From Brevundimonas halotolerans (GTDB taxonomy: Bacteria; Pseudomonadota; Alphaproteobacteria; Caulobacterales; Caulobacteraceae), in NCBI RefSeq assembly GCF_003730275.1, contig NZ_QTTA01000024.1:1-64000 (forward strand): 64,000 nt of DNA, written 5' to 3'. Of the stretch, positions 48,104 through 57,426 are shown piece by piece. The position numbers and the translations under genes are program-made. Numbering within the stretch: the first letter of the stretch is position 1; each line of letters starts with the position of its first letter. The notes under the pieces were generated by a model. The model saw only the letters and a program-made list of their open reading frames with translations, was not told where the DNA came from and ran no database searches.

Positions 48104-48706
48104 CTACGTCGGCCGTCTTGCACGCATGGCCTGGATGATGGTGCCGTCGTCCAGCCAGTCGAGGTCGCCGCCGACCGGCACGCCGCGCGCCAGAGAGGTC
48201 ACGCTGACCCCGGCATTCGCCAGCCGTTCGGCGATATAGTGGGCGGTCGTCTGGCCATCGACGGTGGCCGGCAGGGCCAGCACCACCTCGCGCACGCCGC
48301 CTTCGCCCACACGCGCGACCAGCTCGCCCAGCCGCAGCGACTCGGGGCCCACGCCATCCAGCGCGGAAAGCAAACCGCCCAGCACGTGATAGCGACCCCG
48401 GAACGCGCCCGAGCGCTCCATGGCCCACAGGGCACCGGCCTCCTCGACCACGCAGATCAGGCCCGCATCGCGCGCCGGGTCGGCGCACAGGGTGCAGGGA
48501 TCGCGGGTATCGGGCGCGCCGCAGATCGAACAGGATTTCACCTTGTCCGCCGTCTCGGCCAGCGAGGCCGCCAGCGGCAGCAACAGCTGCTCGCGCCGCT
48601 TCAGCAGGGCCAGAGCCGCGCGCCGGGCCGAGCGCGGCCCCAGCCCGGGCAGTTTCGACAGCAGACCGATCAGCCGCTCGATCTCGGGTCCGGCAGACGC
48701 GGCCAC
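48104..48706 (-). CDS. recR: Recombination mediator RecR
   Basis: 200 residues. Works with RecO and RecF to load RecA. HhH (about 15-35: [14 protein letters not shown]), intact C4 zinc finger C-S-I-C ... C-T-L-C (about 58-75), then the TOPRIM domain ([15 protein letters not shown]). Its zinc site is complete, unlike those of DnaX and PriA here. It lies downstream of ybaB. Confidence 0.95.
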   Translation of the reverse strand: MAASAGPEIERLIGLLSKLPGLGPRSARRAALALLKRREQLLLPLAASLAETADKVKSCSICGAPDTRDPCTLCADPARDAGLICVVEEAGALWAMERSGAFRGRYHVLGGLLSALDGVGPESLRLGELVARVGEGGVREVVLALPATVDGQTTAHYIAERLANAGVSVTSLARGVPVGGDLDWLDDGTIIQAMRARRPT

Positions 48707-48713
48707 AGGCGGA

Positions 48714-49043
48714 TCAGAACAGCTTGGGCATGCCGGGGATGTTCATCCCGGCCATGGGGCCCGCAGCCTCGCGCATCAGGACGGAGTTGGCCTCGTCCAG
48801 CTTGCGCTTGGCATCCGCATGGGCGGCCACGATCAGATCGGCCAGGATGTCCTGTTCGCCGGCCACCATCAGACTGTCGTCGATCTGGACGCGGGTGACG
48901 TCTCCGGGGCCCTTCAGGCTGACGGTCACCAGCCCCCCGCCCGAGGTGCCCTCGGCGGTGGTTTCGGCCATCCTGGCCTGGGCGTCCTGCAGCTTTTGCT
49001 GCATCGCCTGGGCCTGTTGCATCAATTGGGTCAGGTCTTTCAT
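48714..49043 (-). CDS. ybaB: YbaB/EbfC family nucleoid-associated protein
   Basis: 109 residues. Helix-strand dimer that binds [21 protein letters not shown] and [11 protein letters not shown] are family marks. It lies between dnaX and recR as usual; 7 bases separate its stop from the recR ATG. Confidence 0.92.
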   Translation of the reverse strand: MKDLTQLMQQAQAMQQKLQDAQARMAETTAEGTSGGGLVTVSLKGPGDVTRVQIDDSLMVAGEQDILADLIVAAHADAKRKLDEANSVLMREAAGPMAGMNIPGMPKLF

Positions 49044-49136
49044 GACCCCTATCTAGGACGAAGCGGGCCGTTCCGACAGGGGTCTGTTCCGGTGCAGTGC
49101 CCGAGAGATGTTCATGGCCCGCGCTGACAGATTCCG

Positions 49137-51002
49137 TCAGGTATCGGGGTCGGGGTCGCCATCCTCATCCGGGTCGTCCGGTATGGCGGGCAGGGAGACC
49201 GCAGGCGCCATGTCGCGGATTTCGCCCAGCTTGGCACCGGGGAAGGCCTCCAGCACCGAACGGATAAAGGGGTCGGCCTCGACCTCGGCGCGGGTCTGTT
49301 CGCGGGCGCGGCGTTCCTGTTCGATCAGCGTCTCGCCGCCGCCCTGACCATTGGCAGCGACCAGCCAGGTGCGGCCGGTCCAGTCCTTCAGCCGGCTGGC
49401 CAGCTTGCGCGCCAGATCGGGCGGCGTGCCCTGGGCGGGTTCAAAAGTCAGCGCCCCGGGGCGAAAGGCGACGGGCCGGACATAGCGTTCGATATCCAGT
49501 TTCAACGCGATCTCGCGCTTGTCATCGATCAGGGCAACCATGGCCTCGAACGTCTGGGGGTCCGGCAGGGCGGGTTCGGCCGCGACGCGCGGCTGGGCCA
49601 TGGTCGCCTGCGCGCCGCCACCACCGCCTCCGGACCCGCCGCCGCGCGGCGCGGGACCGCCGCCGCCCATGCCCTCGCCCGACTTCAGCGCCTTCAGCGC
49701 CTCTTCCGGCCCCGGCAGGTCGGCGGCATAGGCCAGCCGGATCAGGGCCATTTCCACGGCATCGGCGGGGTTGGGCGCGCGGCGGGTCTCCTCCAGCGCG
49801 CGCAGCAGCATCTGCCAGACGCGAGCCAGTGTGCCGGCCGAGATACCCGCACCCAGCGCCGCTAGCACCCGCGCCTGATCGCCCGGCAGGCGGGTCGCCT
49901 CGGGCCCCAGCATCTTGGCGACCGAGGCCGCATGGCAGTGCTCCAGCAGGTCGCCCATGATCTGCACCGGATCGGCGCCATAGCCATACAGGTCGCGGAA
50001 CATCTCCAGCGCCTCGGGCGTGCGGCCGCCCATGAGGGTTTCGAACAGGGCGATGGTCCGGGTGCGGTCGGCGAGGCCCAGCATGTCCCGGACAACCTCG
50101 GCCTTGACCGCTTCACCCTCGCCACCCTGGACCAGCGCCTGATCCAGCAGCGACAGGCCATCACGCACCGATCCTTCGGCCGCGCGCGAGATCAACGCCA
50201 GGGCATCGCGCTCGATCGCCATGCCCTCCTGCTGGGCCACCCGGCCCAGGTGATCGATCAGGATTTCGGGCTCCACCCGCCTCAGGTCAAACCGCTGGCA
50301 GCGGCTGAGAATCGTCACCGGAACCTTGCGGATCTCGGTGGTGGCAAAGATGAATTTGGCGTGGGGCGGCGGCTCTTCCAGCGTCTTCAGCAGGGCGTTG
50401 AAGGCCTGGTTCGAGAGCATGTGCACCTCGTCCAGCACATAGACCTTGTAGCGCGCCTCGACCGGGCCATAGCGCACACTGTCCAGGATCTCGCGGATGT
50501 CACCCACGCCGGTGTGGCTGGCGGCGTCCATCTCCATGACGTCCATGTGCTGACCGGCCATGATCGCCGCGTCATGCTGACCGTTGGGCGTCAGGGCCAG
50601 CGACGGCTTGTCGATTCCGGGGGCCTGATTGTTGAGGGCCCGGGCCAGCAGGCGGGCCGTGGTCGTCTTGCCCACCCCGCGTACGCCGGTCAGCATGAAG
50701 GCGTGGGCGATGCGGCCGGTCTCGAACGCATGCGTCAGGGTGCGGACCATAGCCTCCTGACCGATCAGGTCCTCGAAGGTCGTCGGCCGATATTTGCGGG
50801 CCAGCACCTGATAGGCCGCCGAGGGCGCGTCCTTGACCGGGACAGGCGCAGGCTCGGGCAGCGGCGCGAGTTCGGGTTCCGGCGCAGGCTCCGGCGCCGC
50901 CGGGGCACCGAACATGTCATCGGTGTCAGGATCGCGCTCGACCGACTCCGCGCCCTGCGTGTCGTCGTCTTCCCACGGCGGAATCGGGTCCATGTCGCTC
51001 AT
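49137..51002 (-). CDS. dnaX: DNA polymerase III subunits tau/gamma
   Basis: 621 residues from M-S-D-M-D-P. Clamp-loader ATPase: acidic/Pro leader (about 1-60), AAA+ with Walker A G-V-R-G-V-G-K-T-T-T (about 106-115) and D-E-V-H, then Gly-rich linker (about 450) and C-terminal tau domain. The zinc module that normally carries four Cys lies at about residues 124-152 but contains no Cys at all here. A longer in-frame start at 51158 reads through the 4.5S RNA gene and is rejected. Confidence 0.94.
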   Translation of the reverse strand: MSDMDPIPPWEDDDTQGAESVERDPDTDDMFGAPAAPEPAPEPELAPLPEPAPVPVKDAPSAAYQVLARKYRPTTFEDLIGQEAMVRTLTHAFETGRIAHAFMLTGVRGVGKTTTARLLARALNNQAPGIDKPSLALTPNGQHDAAIMAGQHMDVMEMDAASHTGVGDIREILDSVRYGPVEARYKVYVLDEVHMLSNQAFNALLKTLEEPPPHAKFIFATTEIRKVPVTILSRCQRFDLRRVEPEILIDHLGRVAQQEGMAIERDALALISRAAEGSVRDGLSLLDQALVQGGEGEAVKAEVVRDMLGLADRTRTIALFETLMGGRTPEALEMFRDLYGYGADPVQIMGDLLEHCHAASVAKMLGPEATRLPGDQARVLAALGAGISAGTLARVWQMLLRALEETRRAPNPADAVEMALIRLAYAADLPGPEEALKALKSGEGMGGGGPAPRGGGSGGGGGGAQATMAQPRVAAEPALPDPQTFEAMVALIDDKREIALKLDIERYVRPVAFRPGALTFEPAQGTPPDLARKLASRLKDWTGRTWLVAANGQGGGETLIEQERRAREQTRAEVEADPFIRSVLEAFPGAKLGEIRDMAPAVSLPAIPDDPDEDGDPDPDT

Positions 51003-51065
51003 GGGCTTGTCATAGCCCGTGACGCGATCCCGGGCGAGGCCGGATGACGGTTTTGCTGAGGGGGA

Positions 51066-51158
51066 AAAGGTGGAGACCGCGACCCGAAGGGGAATTCGTT
51101 GTGGCTGCTGCCTTCCGGCCCTGACCAGTTTGGCGAAGCCTTCGCCCGCGATCTCCAC
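51066..51158 (-). ncRNA. ffs: 4.5S SRP RNA
   Basis: Minus strand carries the conserved loop CTGGTCAGGGCCGGAAGGCA followed by GCAGCCAC (51129-51102), the SRP domain IV signature that binds Ffh. The ends pair: GTGGAGA (51158-51152) with TCTCCAC (51076-51070), giving a hairpin of about 93 bases. Position upstream of dnaX is typical. The longer ORF through here is a shadow. Confidence 0.9.
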
Positions 51159-51162
51159 GCCC

Positions 51163-51191
51163 GATATGCGCGTTCAGCTTCGCGAGATCAA
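51163..51191 (-). promoter_or_regulatory. Promoter of the 4.5S RNA gene
   Basis: Minus strand: TTGATC (51191-51186), 17 bases, CATATC (51168-51163). The expected start is near 51157, at the 5' end of the RNA stem. Confidence 0.65.
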
Positions 51192-51233
51192 GATGCCTTA
51201 CGGATCGCGGCAGCCAGCGCTATGGAAGGCGCC

Positions 51234-52163
51234 ATGTCCGCGCCCGTCGTCACCGCCTTTTCCGCCTCGCCGCTCGACCGGGGGGGCGACAGCCGCAATG
51301 ACCCCGACTGGATGGCCGCGCGTACGGCCGATCCCGCCGCCCTGTCGCTGGCGATGATCGACGGACGGCCCCGGCTGGAGACCACGGGCGGTCAGGACCG
51401 GCTGGCCTGGGCGCCCCTGTCGCGCCTGCTGCTCCTGTCGGACGCTGATCCGGTGTTTCTGGGCTTCTGGAAAGAGGCGCCCGTCTTTGCCTGTTCGGTC
51501 CCCGAGGCCCGGGCCGCCGAGCTTGAGACGCTGATGGGGCCCGGCGACCAGCCCGATATGCGGGCGGCGGCCGCCCGTCTGCCGATGGGCGATCTGGCCA
51601 TGGCGGGGGCGGCCAAGGGCCTGTTCGACTGGCATGGGCGTAATCGCTTTTGCCCCGGCTGCGGACAGGAGACGCAGGTCGCCTCGGGCGGATGGCGCCG
51701 CACCTGCGCCACCTGCGCGGTCGAGCACTACCCCCGCGTCGACCCGGTCTGCATCATGCTGCCGGTCTTTTCGGGCGGGTCCGAGCCGATCTGCCTTTTG
51801 GGCCGCCAGGCCGCCTGGCCCGCCGGACGGATGTCGGCCCTGGCGGGCTTCATGGAGCCCGGCGAAAGCCTTGAAGAATCCTGCGCGCGTGAGGTGAAGG
51901 AAGAGGCCGGGTTGACGGTCACCACCGTCCGCTATCTGGCCAGCCAGCCCTGGCCGTTTCCGCACCAGCTGATGATCGGCCTGATCGCCGAGGTCACCGA
52001 CGACAAGGCCCAGCCCGACCTGACCGAGCTGGAGGCCGTCGCCTGGCTGACCCGGGCCGAAGCCCGGGCCGTGCTGGCGGGGCGCCACCCCGATATTCTG
52101 GCGCCCTTCCCCTTCGCCATCGCCCACACCCTGCTCAGAGCGTGGGCGGACGGCGAGGCCTGA
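51234..52163 (+). CDS. nudC: NAD(+) diphosphatase NudC
   Basis: 309 residues. Hydrolyses NADH and removes NAD caps from RNA. Zinc ribbon C-P-G-C ... C-A-T-C intact (about 140-160), Nudix box G-F-M-E-P-G-E-S-L-E-E-S and R-E-V-K-E-E-A-G-L, and the NudC marker S-Q-P-W-P-F-P-H (about 245). Start at 51234 has GGAAGG upstream; 51222 is possible. Confidence 0.93.
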   Translation: MSAPVVTAFSASPLDRGGDSRNDPDWMAARTADPAALSLAMIDGRPRLETTGGQDRLAWAPLSRLLLLSDADPVFLGFWKEAPVFACSVPEARAAELETLMGPGDQPDMRAAAARLPMGDLAMAGAAKGLFDWHGRNRFCPGCGQETQVASGGWRRTCATCAVEHYPRVDPVCIMLPVFSGGSEPICLLGRQAAWPAGRMSALAGFMEPGESLEESCAREVKEEAGLTVTTVRYLASQPWPFPHQLMIGLIAEVTDDKAQPDLTELEAVAWLTRAEARAVLAGRHPDILAPFPFAIAHTLLRAWADGEA

Positions 52164-52164
52164 C

Positions 52165-52605
52165 TCAGTCGGCGCTGTAGGCGCGCACACCCCAGTTGCA
52201 GCTGCCCTGGCAGGTGACCATGCCGACGTCGACGGTATAGCGGCCGCCCCGGGCGCCATCCACGATCACCATCGGTACATCGTCCGGCTCTTCATCGCGG
52301 CCCACTTCATTGCCCGAGGAGTCGCGCACGATCATATCGAGGTCGGAACAGTTCTCGTCACAGGCCCCGATCAGGACATAGGTGCCTCCCGCGCTCAGAT
52401 TGAAGGTCACGGTCTGGACATTGCCGGCGGACTGGCGGCCGGCCTGTGAGGCCGTACTGGAAAAGCCGAACTCGTTCTCGACCTGCTCGAACAGGTAGTC
52501 GACCATGGCCGCACCTGTCGGATCCTGCGCCTGGGCGGCGGTGGGGGCGAGCGCGAGGGCAGCAAGACCGACGGCGGCGGACGCGGCAGCGAAAATTCTG
52601 TTCAT
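52165..52605 (-). CDS. Hypothetical secreted protein
   Basis: 146 residues. Signal peptide MNRIFAAASAAVGLAALALA with cleavage at T-A-A-Q-A-Q. The mature part has four Cys in two close pairs (G-A-C-D-E-N-C and V-T-C-Q-G-S-C), consistent with disulfides, and an acidic D-E-E-P-D-D. No family recognised. It converges with nudC with one base between stops. Confidence 0.65.
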   Translation of the reverse strand: MNRIFAAASAAVGLAALALAPTAAQAQDPTGAAMVDYLFEQVENEFGFSSTASQAGRQSAGNVQTVTFNLSAGGTYVLIGACDENCSDLDMIVRDSSGNEVGRDEEPDDVPMVIVDGARGGRYTVDVGMVTCQGSCNWGVRAYSAD

Positions 52606-52682
52606 GAAGGTATTTCCTCTGATTGAACCGCGACGCTGCACCGTTTTCAGATAACGCGCAAATGACAGGGTCTGACGGCCCG

Positions 52683-53414
52683 TCAGCCGCGCCCCGCCCG
52701 CAGGCGCGCCTCGGCCAGATCGCCCGGATTGTCGATCGAAAGGGGGGCGTCGGCGATCACCGCCGCATGGATACGCAGCCCCATTTCCATCGCCCGCAGC
52801 TGTTCCAGCTTCTCGCGGCGCTCCAGCGGCGAGGGCGGGGCGGCACAGAAGGCCTCCAGCGCGGCCCGGCGATAGCCGTACAGGCCCACATGCCGCCAGA
52901 CGTGGCCGTCGCCATACAGGGTGGAGCGGGTGAAATAGAGGGCGCGGCCCTCGGTCCCTTCCGGCGCCATGGCCAGGACCGCCTTGACCACATCGGGATT
53001 GCTCCGGTCGTCCGGCCCCGATTCCGGAGCTACCAGGGTCGCGATGTCGCACTCCGGGTGGCGCGCCAGCAGGTCGATGCAGAGCGCCGAGATACCGGGG
53101 TCGGCAAACGGCATGTCGCCCTGCAGATTGACGATCACATCATGCAGCCCCTCGGGATCCAGCGCCTGCAGGGCCGCGCGGATACGGTCCGAGCCCGAGG
53201 GCAGGTCGGGATCGGTCAGCACAGCCCGTCCGCCATCCGCCTCGACCGCCTCGACGATTTCCGCGTCACCCGCCGCCACAGCCGCCGCCAGACCCGAGGC
53301 GCGGGCCTGTCGGCTGGCCCGAACGATCATGGGCAGGCCGCCGATGTCCGCCAGAGGCTTTCCGGGCAGGCGGGTGGCGGCCATGCGGGCCGGAATCAGG
53401 ATCAGGGGGTTCAT
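52683..53414 (-). CDS. kdsB: 3-deoxy-manno-octulosonate cytidylyltransferase
   Basis: 243 residues. Activates Kdo with CTP for lipid A core synthesis. I-L-I-P-A-R-M-A-A-T-R-L-P-G-K-P-L, N-L-Q-G-D-M-P-F and H-V-G-L-Y-G-Y-R are the family motifs. It is divergent from cycM. Confidence 0.94.
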   Translation of the reverse strand: MNPLILIPARMAATRLPGKPLADIGGLPMIVRASRQARASGLAAAVAAGDAEIVEAVEADGGRAVLTDPDLPSGSDRIRAALQALDPEGLHDVIVNLQGDMPFADPGISALCIDLLARHPECDIATLVAPESGPDDRSNPDVVKAVLAMAPEGTEGRALYFTRSTLYGDGHVWRHVGLYGYRRAALEAFCAAPPSPLERREKLEQLRAMEMGLRIHAAVIADAPLSIDNPGDLAEARLRAGRG

Positions 53415-53577
53415 CGGGGCTCGGTCAGCGGGGTCTTTGGTCGCAGCCGGGCGTCAAACCCAACCGGACAGTTGCGAAGGCCGCATTACCGTGTCAGAGA
53501 CGCGTCCGCGAAACAATGCCTGCGACCCTGCCACCGGCTGACGACGCGGGCCCTTCAGATACGGGACTGACGACCGG

Positions 53578-54270
53578 ATGAGCGGCAACCTCGAGTGGAA
53601 CAAGATTTTCGGTGCAGGACTGGCGACGGTCTTCACGATTCTGGTTGTCCAGCAGGCCTCGGGCTTCGTCTATGCGACGAAGGCCCCTGAAAAGATGGGC
53701 TATGCGGTCGAAATCCCCGAAGAAGGGGCCGGAGGCGGGGCCGAAGCGGTGCTGCCGCCGGATTGGGGCACGCTGATTCCTGTGGCCGACCTCGCCGCCG
53801 GTGAAGCCGCCTTTGCGCGCTGCCAGGCCTGTCACACGGTCAACGCAGGCGGCGCCAACGGCATCGGCCCGAACCTGTATGGCGTCGTCGGTCGCGCCGT
53901 TGCGGGTCATGCGGGCTTTGCCTATTCGGACGCCATGGTCGCCCACCAGGCCGAGGACCCGACCTGGTCGCTCGACGCCCTGGACCAGTTCATCACTGCC
54001 CCGGCCCGCTATGTCTCGGGCACCAATATGTCGTTTGCCGGTCTGCGCGACACTGAAACCCGTGTGAACCTGATCGCCTGGCTGATGACCCAGGGCTCGA
54101 TCGGCTATGCGGTTCCGGCTCCGGATCCCGCGCGTCAGCCGGGCCTGGCCATTGAGGGTGAAGCCGGCGAAGGCGTGACCGCAGCCCCGATCGACGGTGC
54201 CGCTGGCCAGCCGAACATCGAGTCGCCTGCCGCGCCGCCGGCCTCGGACAGCGCGCCCGTCGGCGGCTGA
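53578..54270 (+). CDS. Membrane-anchored c-type cytochrome (CycM-like)
   Basis: 230 residues. One N-terminal anchor helix (about 9-31), then a cytochrome c domain with haem motif C-Q-A-C-H (about 82) and distal Met in G-T-N-M-S-F (about 143), then an Ala/Pro/Gly-rich tail. Likely carries electrons between complex III and an oxidase. Confidence 0.9.
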   Translation: MSGNLEWNKIFGAGLATVFTILVVQQASGFVYATKAPEKMGYAVEIPEEGAGGGAEAVLPPDWGTLIPVADLAAGEAAFARCQACHTVNAGGANGIGPNLYGVVGRAVAGHAGFAYSDAMVAHQAEDPTWSLDALDQFITAPARYVSGTNMSFAGLRDTETRVNLIAWLMTQGSIGYAVPAPDPARQPGLAIEGEAGEGVTAAPIDGAAGQPNIESPAAPPASDSAPVGG

Positions 54271-54280
54271 TACCCGTCTT

Positions 54281-55060
54281 CTAAAGTCGTCTAATGATCA
54301 GCGCGTCGAAGCCCTCGGCGCGCTGATTCGTATCGGCCGCTGCCAAGGCCTGAACCAGCACGCGGCCTTCTGTGCCGACCGCATGGATCACCGCGTCAGG
54401 CCCCAGTGCGATCGCCGAATGACCGGTCCAGCCCCGGTCGCCCCGGGTGTACGGCCAGACGACAATATCCCCCCGCCTCAGGTCTGTCCGATCAACCGCC
54501 TCGCCCAGTTCTGCCTGGGCGTCAGCGTTGCGAGGCGCAGCCCGTCCCCCGGCGATCAGACAGGCCTGGACCAGCCCGGAACAATCGGTGCCTGACTCTG
54601 TGCGGCCGCCCGCGGCGTAAGGCACACCCAGAAAGGTCTCGGCCACCGCAACCAGATCCGGCTCGAACTCGCCCAGCGGCATCAAGGCCACATCGCCGAC
54701 CGCGTCCCGCGACGGGTCGACAAGAGCATTGAACGGCAGAACCCCGCCCGGGCTGGCCATCCGGTGGGTCGGCACCCTCACACCGGACCGAAGCGCATCC
54801 TCGGCCACCCAGCCCACGACACCGTCGCGACGGCAGCGGCCCCAGTGGCGGTCGCCCTCGCGGATCAGGACGTCAAACGCCTCTCCGAACAGCAGCTGGG
54901 AGATCCGGTTGCCGTCATCATCCAGCACATCAGCCTGCGGGACGACCGCCTGCATGGCCTCGGTCGGGCGATAGGCGCGCGCGGACACAATCCCTTCCAG
55001 TGCCGTCTCGGCAAGGTCGGGTCGCATCAGCAGGGCGCGGGTATCGACGTCGATCATCAC
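54281..55060 (-). CDS. NlpC/P60 (C40) family hydrolase with SH3-like N-terminus
   Basis: 259 residues. N-terminal SH3-like part (about 30-95: Q-L-L-F-G-E-A-F-D-V, G-V-V-G-W-V), then the C40 domain with Cys in G-T-D-C-S-G-L-V (about 160), His in T-G-H-S-A-I and His in V-I-H-A-V-G. Cuts peptidoglycan stems. No signal peptide is clear, so a cytoplasmic recycling role is possible. Confidence 0.85.
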   Translation of the reverse strand: MMIDVDTRALLMRPDLAETALEGIVSARAYRPTEAMQAVVPQADVLDDDGNRISQLLFGEAFDVLIREGDRHWGRCRRDGVVGWVAEDALRSGVRVPTHRMASPGGVLPFNALVDPSRDAVGDVALMPLGEFEPDLVAVAETFLGVPYAAGGRTESGTDCSGLVQACLIAGGRAAPRNADAQAELGEAVDRTDLRRGDIVVWPYTRGDRGWTGHSAIALGPDAVIHAVGTEGRVLVQALAAADTNQRAEGFDALIIRRL

Positions 55061-55136
55061 ATGCGGCGGCGGGTGGGTCCGGATTCCGCGCCACCCTGCA
55101 CCGACAAGGCGAAGGTCGCGTTAACGCCGCCCCGAT

Positions 55137-56531
55137 TCAGCCGGGATAACGCGTCTTCAGCATCTCGAAGGCGGCGCGCATCGCCTGGACCTCGCCGCCC
55201 TGGGGCCAGCCCGCCCGGCCCCGCGGATTCCAGGCGAAGATGTCCATGTGCGCCCAGGCCCCGGTCCCGGGTGCGAAATGCTTGAGGAACAGGGCCGCCG
55301 TCACGGATCCGGCCTGGGCCCAGGCGGCCGAGTCGTTCCGGAGGTCGGCGATGTCGCTGTCCAGGGCATCGGAATAGGGCGCCCACAAGGGCATCCGCCA
55401 CAGGGGGTCCTCGACCCGCGCCGAGGCCGCCAGCATATCGGCCGCCAGCGCCTCATCATCCGTATAGAGCGGCGGCAGGTCCGGCCCCAGCGCTATGCGG
55501 GCCGCGCCGGTCAGGGTGGCAAAGTCTAGCGTCAGATCAGGCTCCAGCTCTCCGGCGCGGGCCAGGGCATCGGCCAGGATCAGCCGCCCCTCGGCATCGG
55601 TATTGCCGATCTCGATGGTCAGCCCCTTGCGGCTGGACAGGATATCGCCCGGGCGAAAGGCATCGCCCGAGACGGCGTTCTCGACGGCGGGCACCAGCAC
55701 CACCAGCCGTACCGCGAGACCGGCTCGCATCACCTGCCGGGCCAGCCCCAGCGCATGGGCGGCCCCGCCCATGTCTTTCTTCATATTGCGCATGCCGGCG
55801 CCGGCCTTGAGATTCAGCCCACCCGTGTCGAACACCACCCCCTTGCCGACGATCGCCAGCAACGGCAGGTCAGACCGGTCCGTATTCCAGTGGATCTCGA
55901 TCATACGGGGGGCCCGCGCCGGCACCGCCGCACGGCCGACGGCGTGCACGGCCGGATAGTTGGCGTCGAGCAGGGCATCGCCGGTGATCACGCTGATCGT
56001 GGCGCCCGACTCTTCGGCGATCTCGCGCGCCATCGTCTCGATCTGCAGCGGACCCATGTCGGCGGCGGGGGTATCCACCATCTCCCGGACCAGATCGCAG
56101 CTGCGCGCCAGATCGAGCACCCGGTCGACGTCCACAGTGTCGGCCACGACCAGCCGGGCGGGAGGCTCGGTCCCGACCGCAGTGTACCGGTCAAAGGCAT
56201 AGCTGCCGAGGCAGAAGGCCAACGCCGCGAGGTCAGCCTGACCGTCCGGCACCCCGTCCAGCCGCCAGACTCCGCCCGGCAGGCGGTCGGCGAGGGCCCG
56301 CAGGGCCATGGGCTCAAAGGCCTTGCCGATGCCGAACAGCGCCTCGGCAATCTCTCCCGCATCATCCGGGCACAGCAACAGCCGCCCCCTCTGCCCCTTG
56401 AAACCATTGGCGGAAGCCCAGGCGCCGGCCCGACCGTCCAGCGCTTCGTCCGCGGCAGTCAGACGTACGGGGCGGGCCGATTTTGCCTCTTCGGTATCGG
56501 CGGCGACCAGAACGGGCAGGCGGCGGGACAT
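55137..56531 (-). CDS. pepA: Leucyl aminopeptidase, M17 family
   Basis: 464 residues. Two-metal aminopeptidase. V-G-K-G-V-V-F-D-T-G-G, K-K-D-M-G-G-A-A and N-T-D-A-E-G-R-L-I-L-A-D-A-L supply the metal and catalytic residues. The N-terminal domain is short and divergent. It is upstream of and transcribed with the C40 gene, 76 bases apart with nothing seen between. Confidence 0.92.
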   Translation of the reverse strand: MSRRLPVLVAADTEEAKSARPVRLTAADEALDGRAGAWASANGFKGQRGRLLLCPDDAGEIAEALFGIGKAFEPMALRALADRLPGGVWRLDGVPDGQADLAALAFCLGSYAFDRYTAVGTEPPARLVVADTVDVDRVLDLARSCDLVREMVDTPAADMGPLQIETMAREIAEESGATISVITGDALLDANYPAVHAVGRAAVPARAPRMIEIHWNTDRSDLPLLAIVGKGVVFDTGGLNLKAGAGMRNMKKDMGGAAHALGLARQVMRAGLAVRLVVLVPAVENAVSGDAFRPGDILSSRKGLTIEIGNTDAEGRLILADALARAGELEPDLTLDFATLTGAARIALGPDLPPLYTDDEALAADMLAASARVEDPLWRMPLWAPYSDALDSDIADLRNDSAAWAQAGSVTAALFLKHFAPGTGAWAHMDIFAWNPRGRAGWPQGGEVQAMRAAFEMLKTRYPG

Positions 56532-56622
56532 GGACTCTCCACGGTCTCTGTGGGGTTAACGAAGGATTGACCGAAGCGGCCCACCCTGACGGTGACCTAA
56601 ACTCTATCCCCGGGATCGTCCC

Positions 56623-57387
56623 ATGTCGCGCCCACTTCTGTTGATCGCCACGCTCGCCGCCCTCGCCCTGCCGTCTGCGGCGTTGTCGCAGGACCGTCAG
56701 CCCGCCTCGGCCGAGACGCGCGCCACCTATGACCGGATGGACCCCCTCAGCCGCTCGCTGTTCTGGCAGCAGGAGTCCGAGATCAACCCCGCCGATCCGG
56801 TGGCCGGGGTGCGGCTGGCCCAGGCCCTGCGCGAACTGGGCCAGTTCGATCAGGCGGTTCAGGCCGCCGACAAGGTGCTGGTGGTCCAGCCCGACAACGC
56901 CGAGGCCATGATCGAGCTGGGCCGCGCCCACATCGCCCGGGGTCAGGCCTTCTATGGGATCGCGGCCCTCGAACGGGCCCGCGACCTGTTGCCCGGTGAC
57001 TGGCGTCCGTGGTCGCTGCTGGGCGTGGCCTATCAGCAGGTGCGGCGCGAAGCGGATGCCCAGGTCGCCTGGGCCGAGGGCCTGCGCCTGTCGCCCGACA
57101 ACCCCTCCATCCTGTCGAACATGGCCATGGTGCGCCTGACCTCCGGCGATCTGCCCGGGGCCGAAGCCCTGCTGCGGCGCGCGGCAGCCCAGCCCCAGGC
57201 CGGCCTTCAGGTGAAGCAAAATCTGGCGCTGGTGCTGGGCCTGTCCGGCAATCTGGGCGAGGCTGAAACCATCCTGCGCCGCGAACTGCCGCCCCAGGTC
57301 GCCGACCGGAATCTGGCCTGGATCCGCGAGCGCGCGGCCGGCCCGGTCACCGCCGACAGCGGCCGCACCTGGCAGTCCCTGCAATAG
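56623..57387 (+). CDS. Secreted TPR protein, TadD-like
   Basis: 254 residues. Signal peptide MSRPLLLIATLAALALPSAA, then four or so tetratricopeptide repeats (about 65-215, A-E-A-M-I-E-L-G-R-A-H-I-A-R-G-Q-A). Resembles TadD, which supports pilus assembly, but no other tad gene is nearby, so the role is open. Confidence 0.75.
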   Translation: MSRPLLLIATLAALALPSAALSQDRQPASAETRATYDRMDPLSRSLFWQQESEINPADPVAGVRLAQALRELGQFDQAVQAADKVLVVQPDNAEAMIELGRAHIARGQAFYGIAALERARDLLPGDWRPWSLLGVAYQQVRREADAQVAWAEGLRLSPDNPSILSNMAMVRLTSGDLPGAEALLRRAAAQPQAGLQVKQNLALVLGLSGNLGEAETILRRELPPQVADRNLAWIRERAAGPVTADSGRTWQSLQ

Positions 57388-57426
57388 CGTCTTTCGCAGG
57401 CCGCGGGTCGCGCCTATGTTTCGTCC

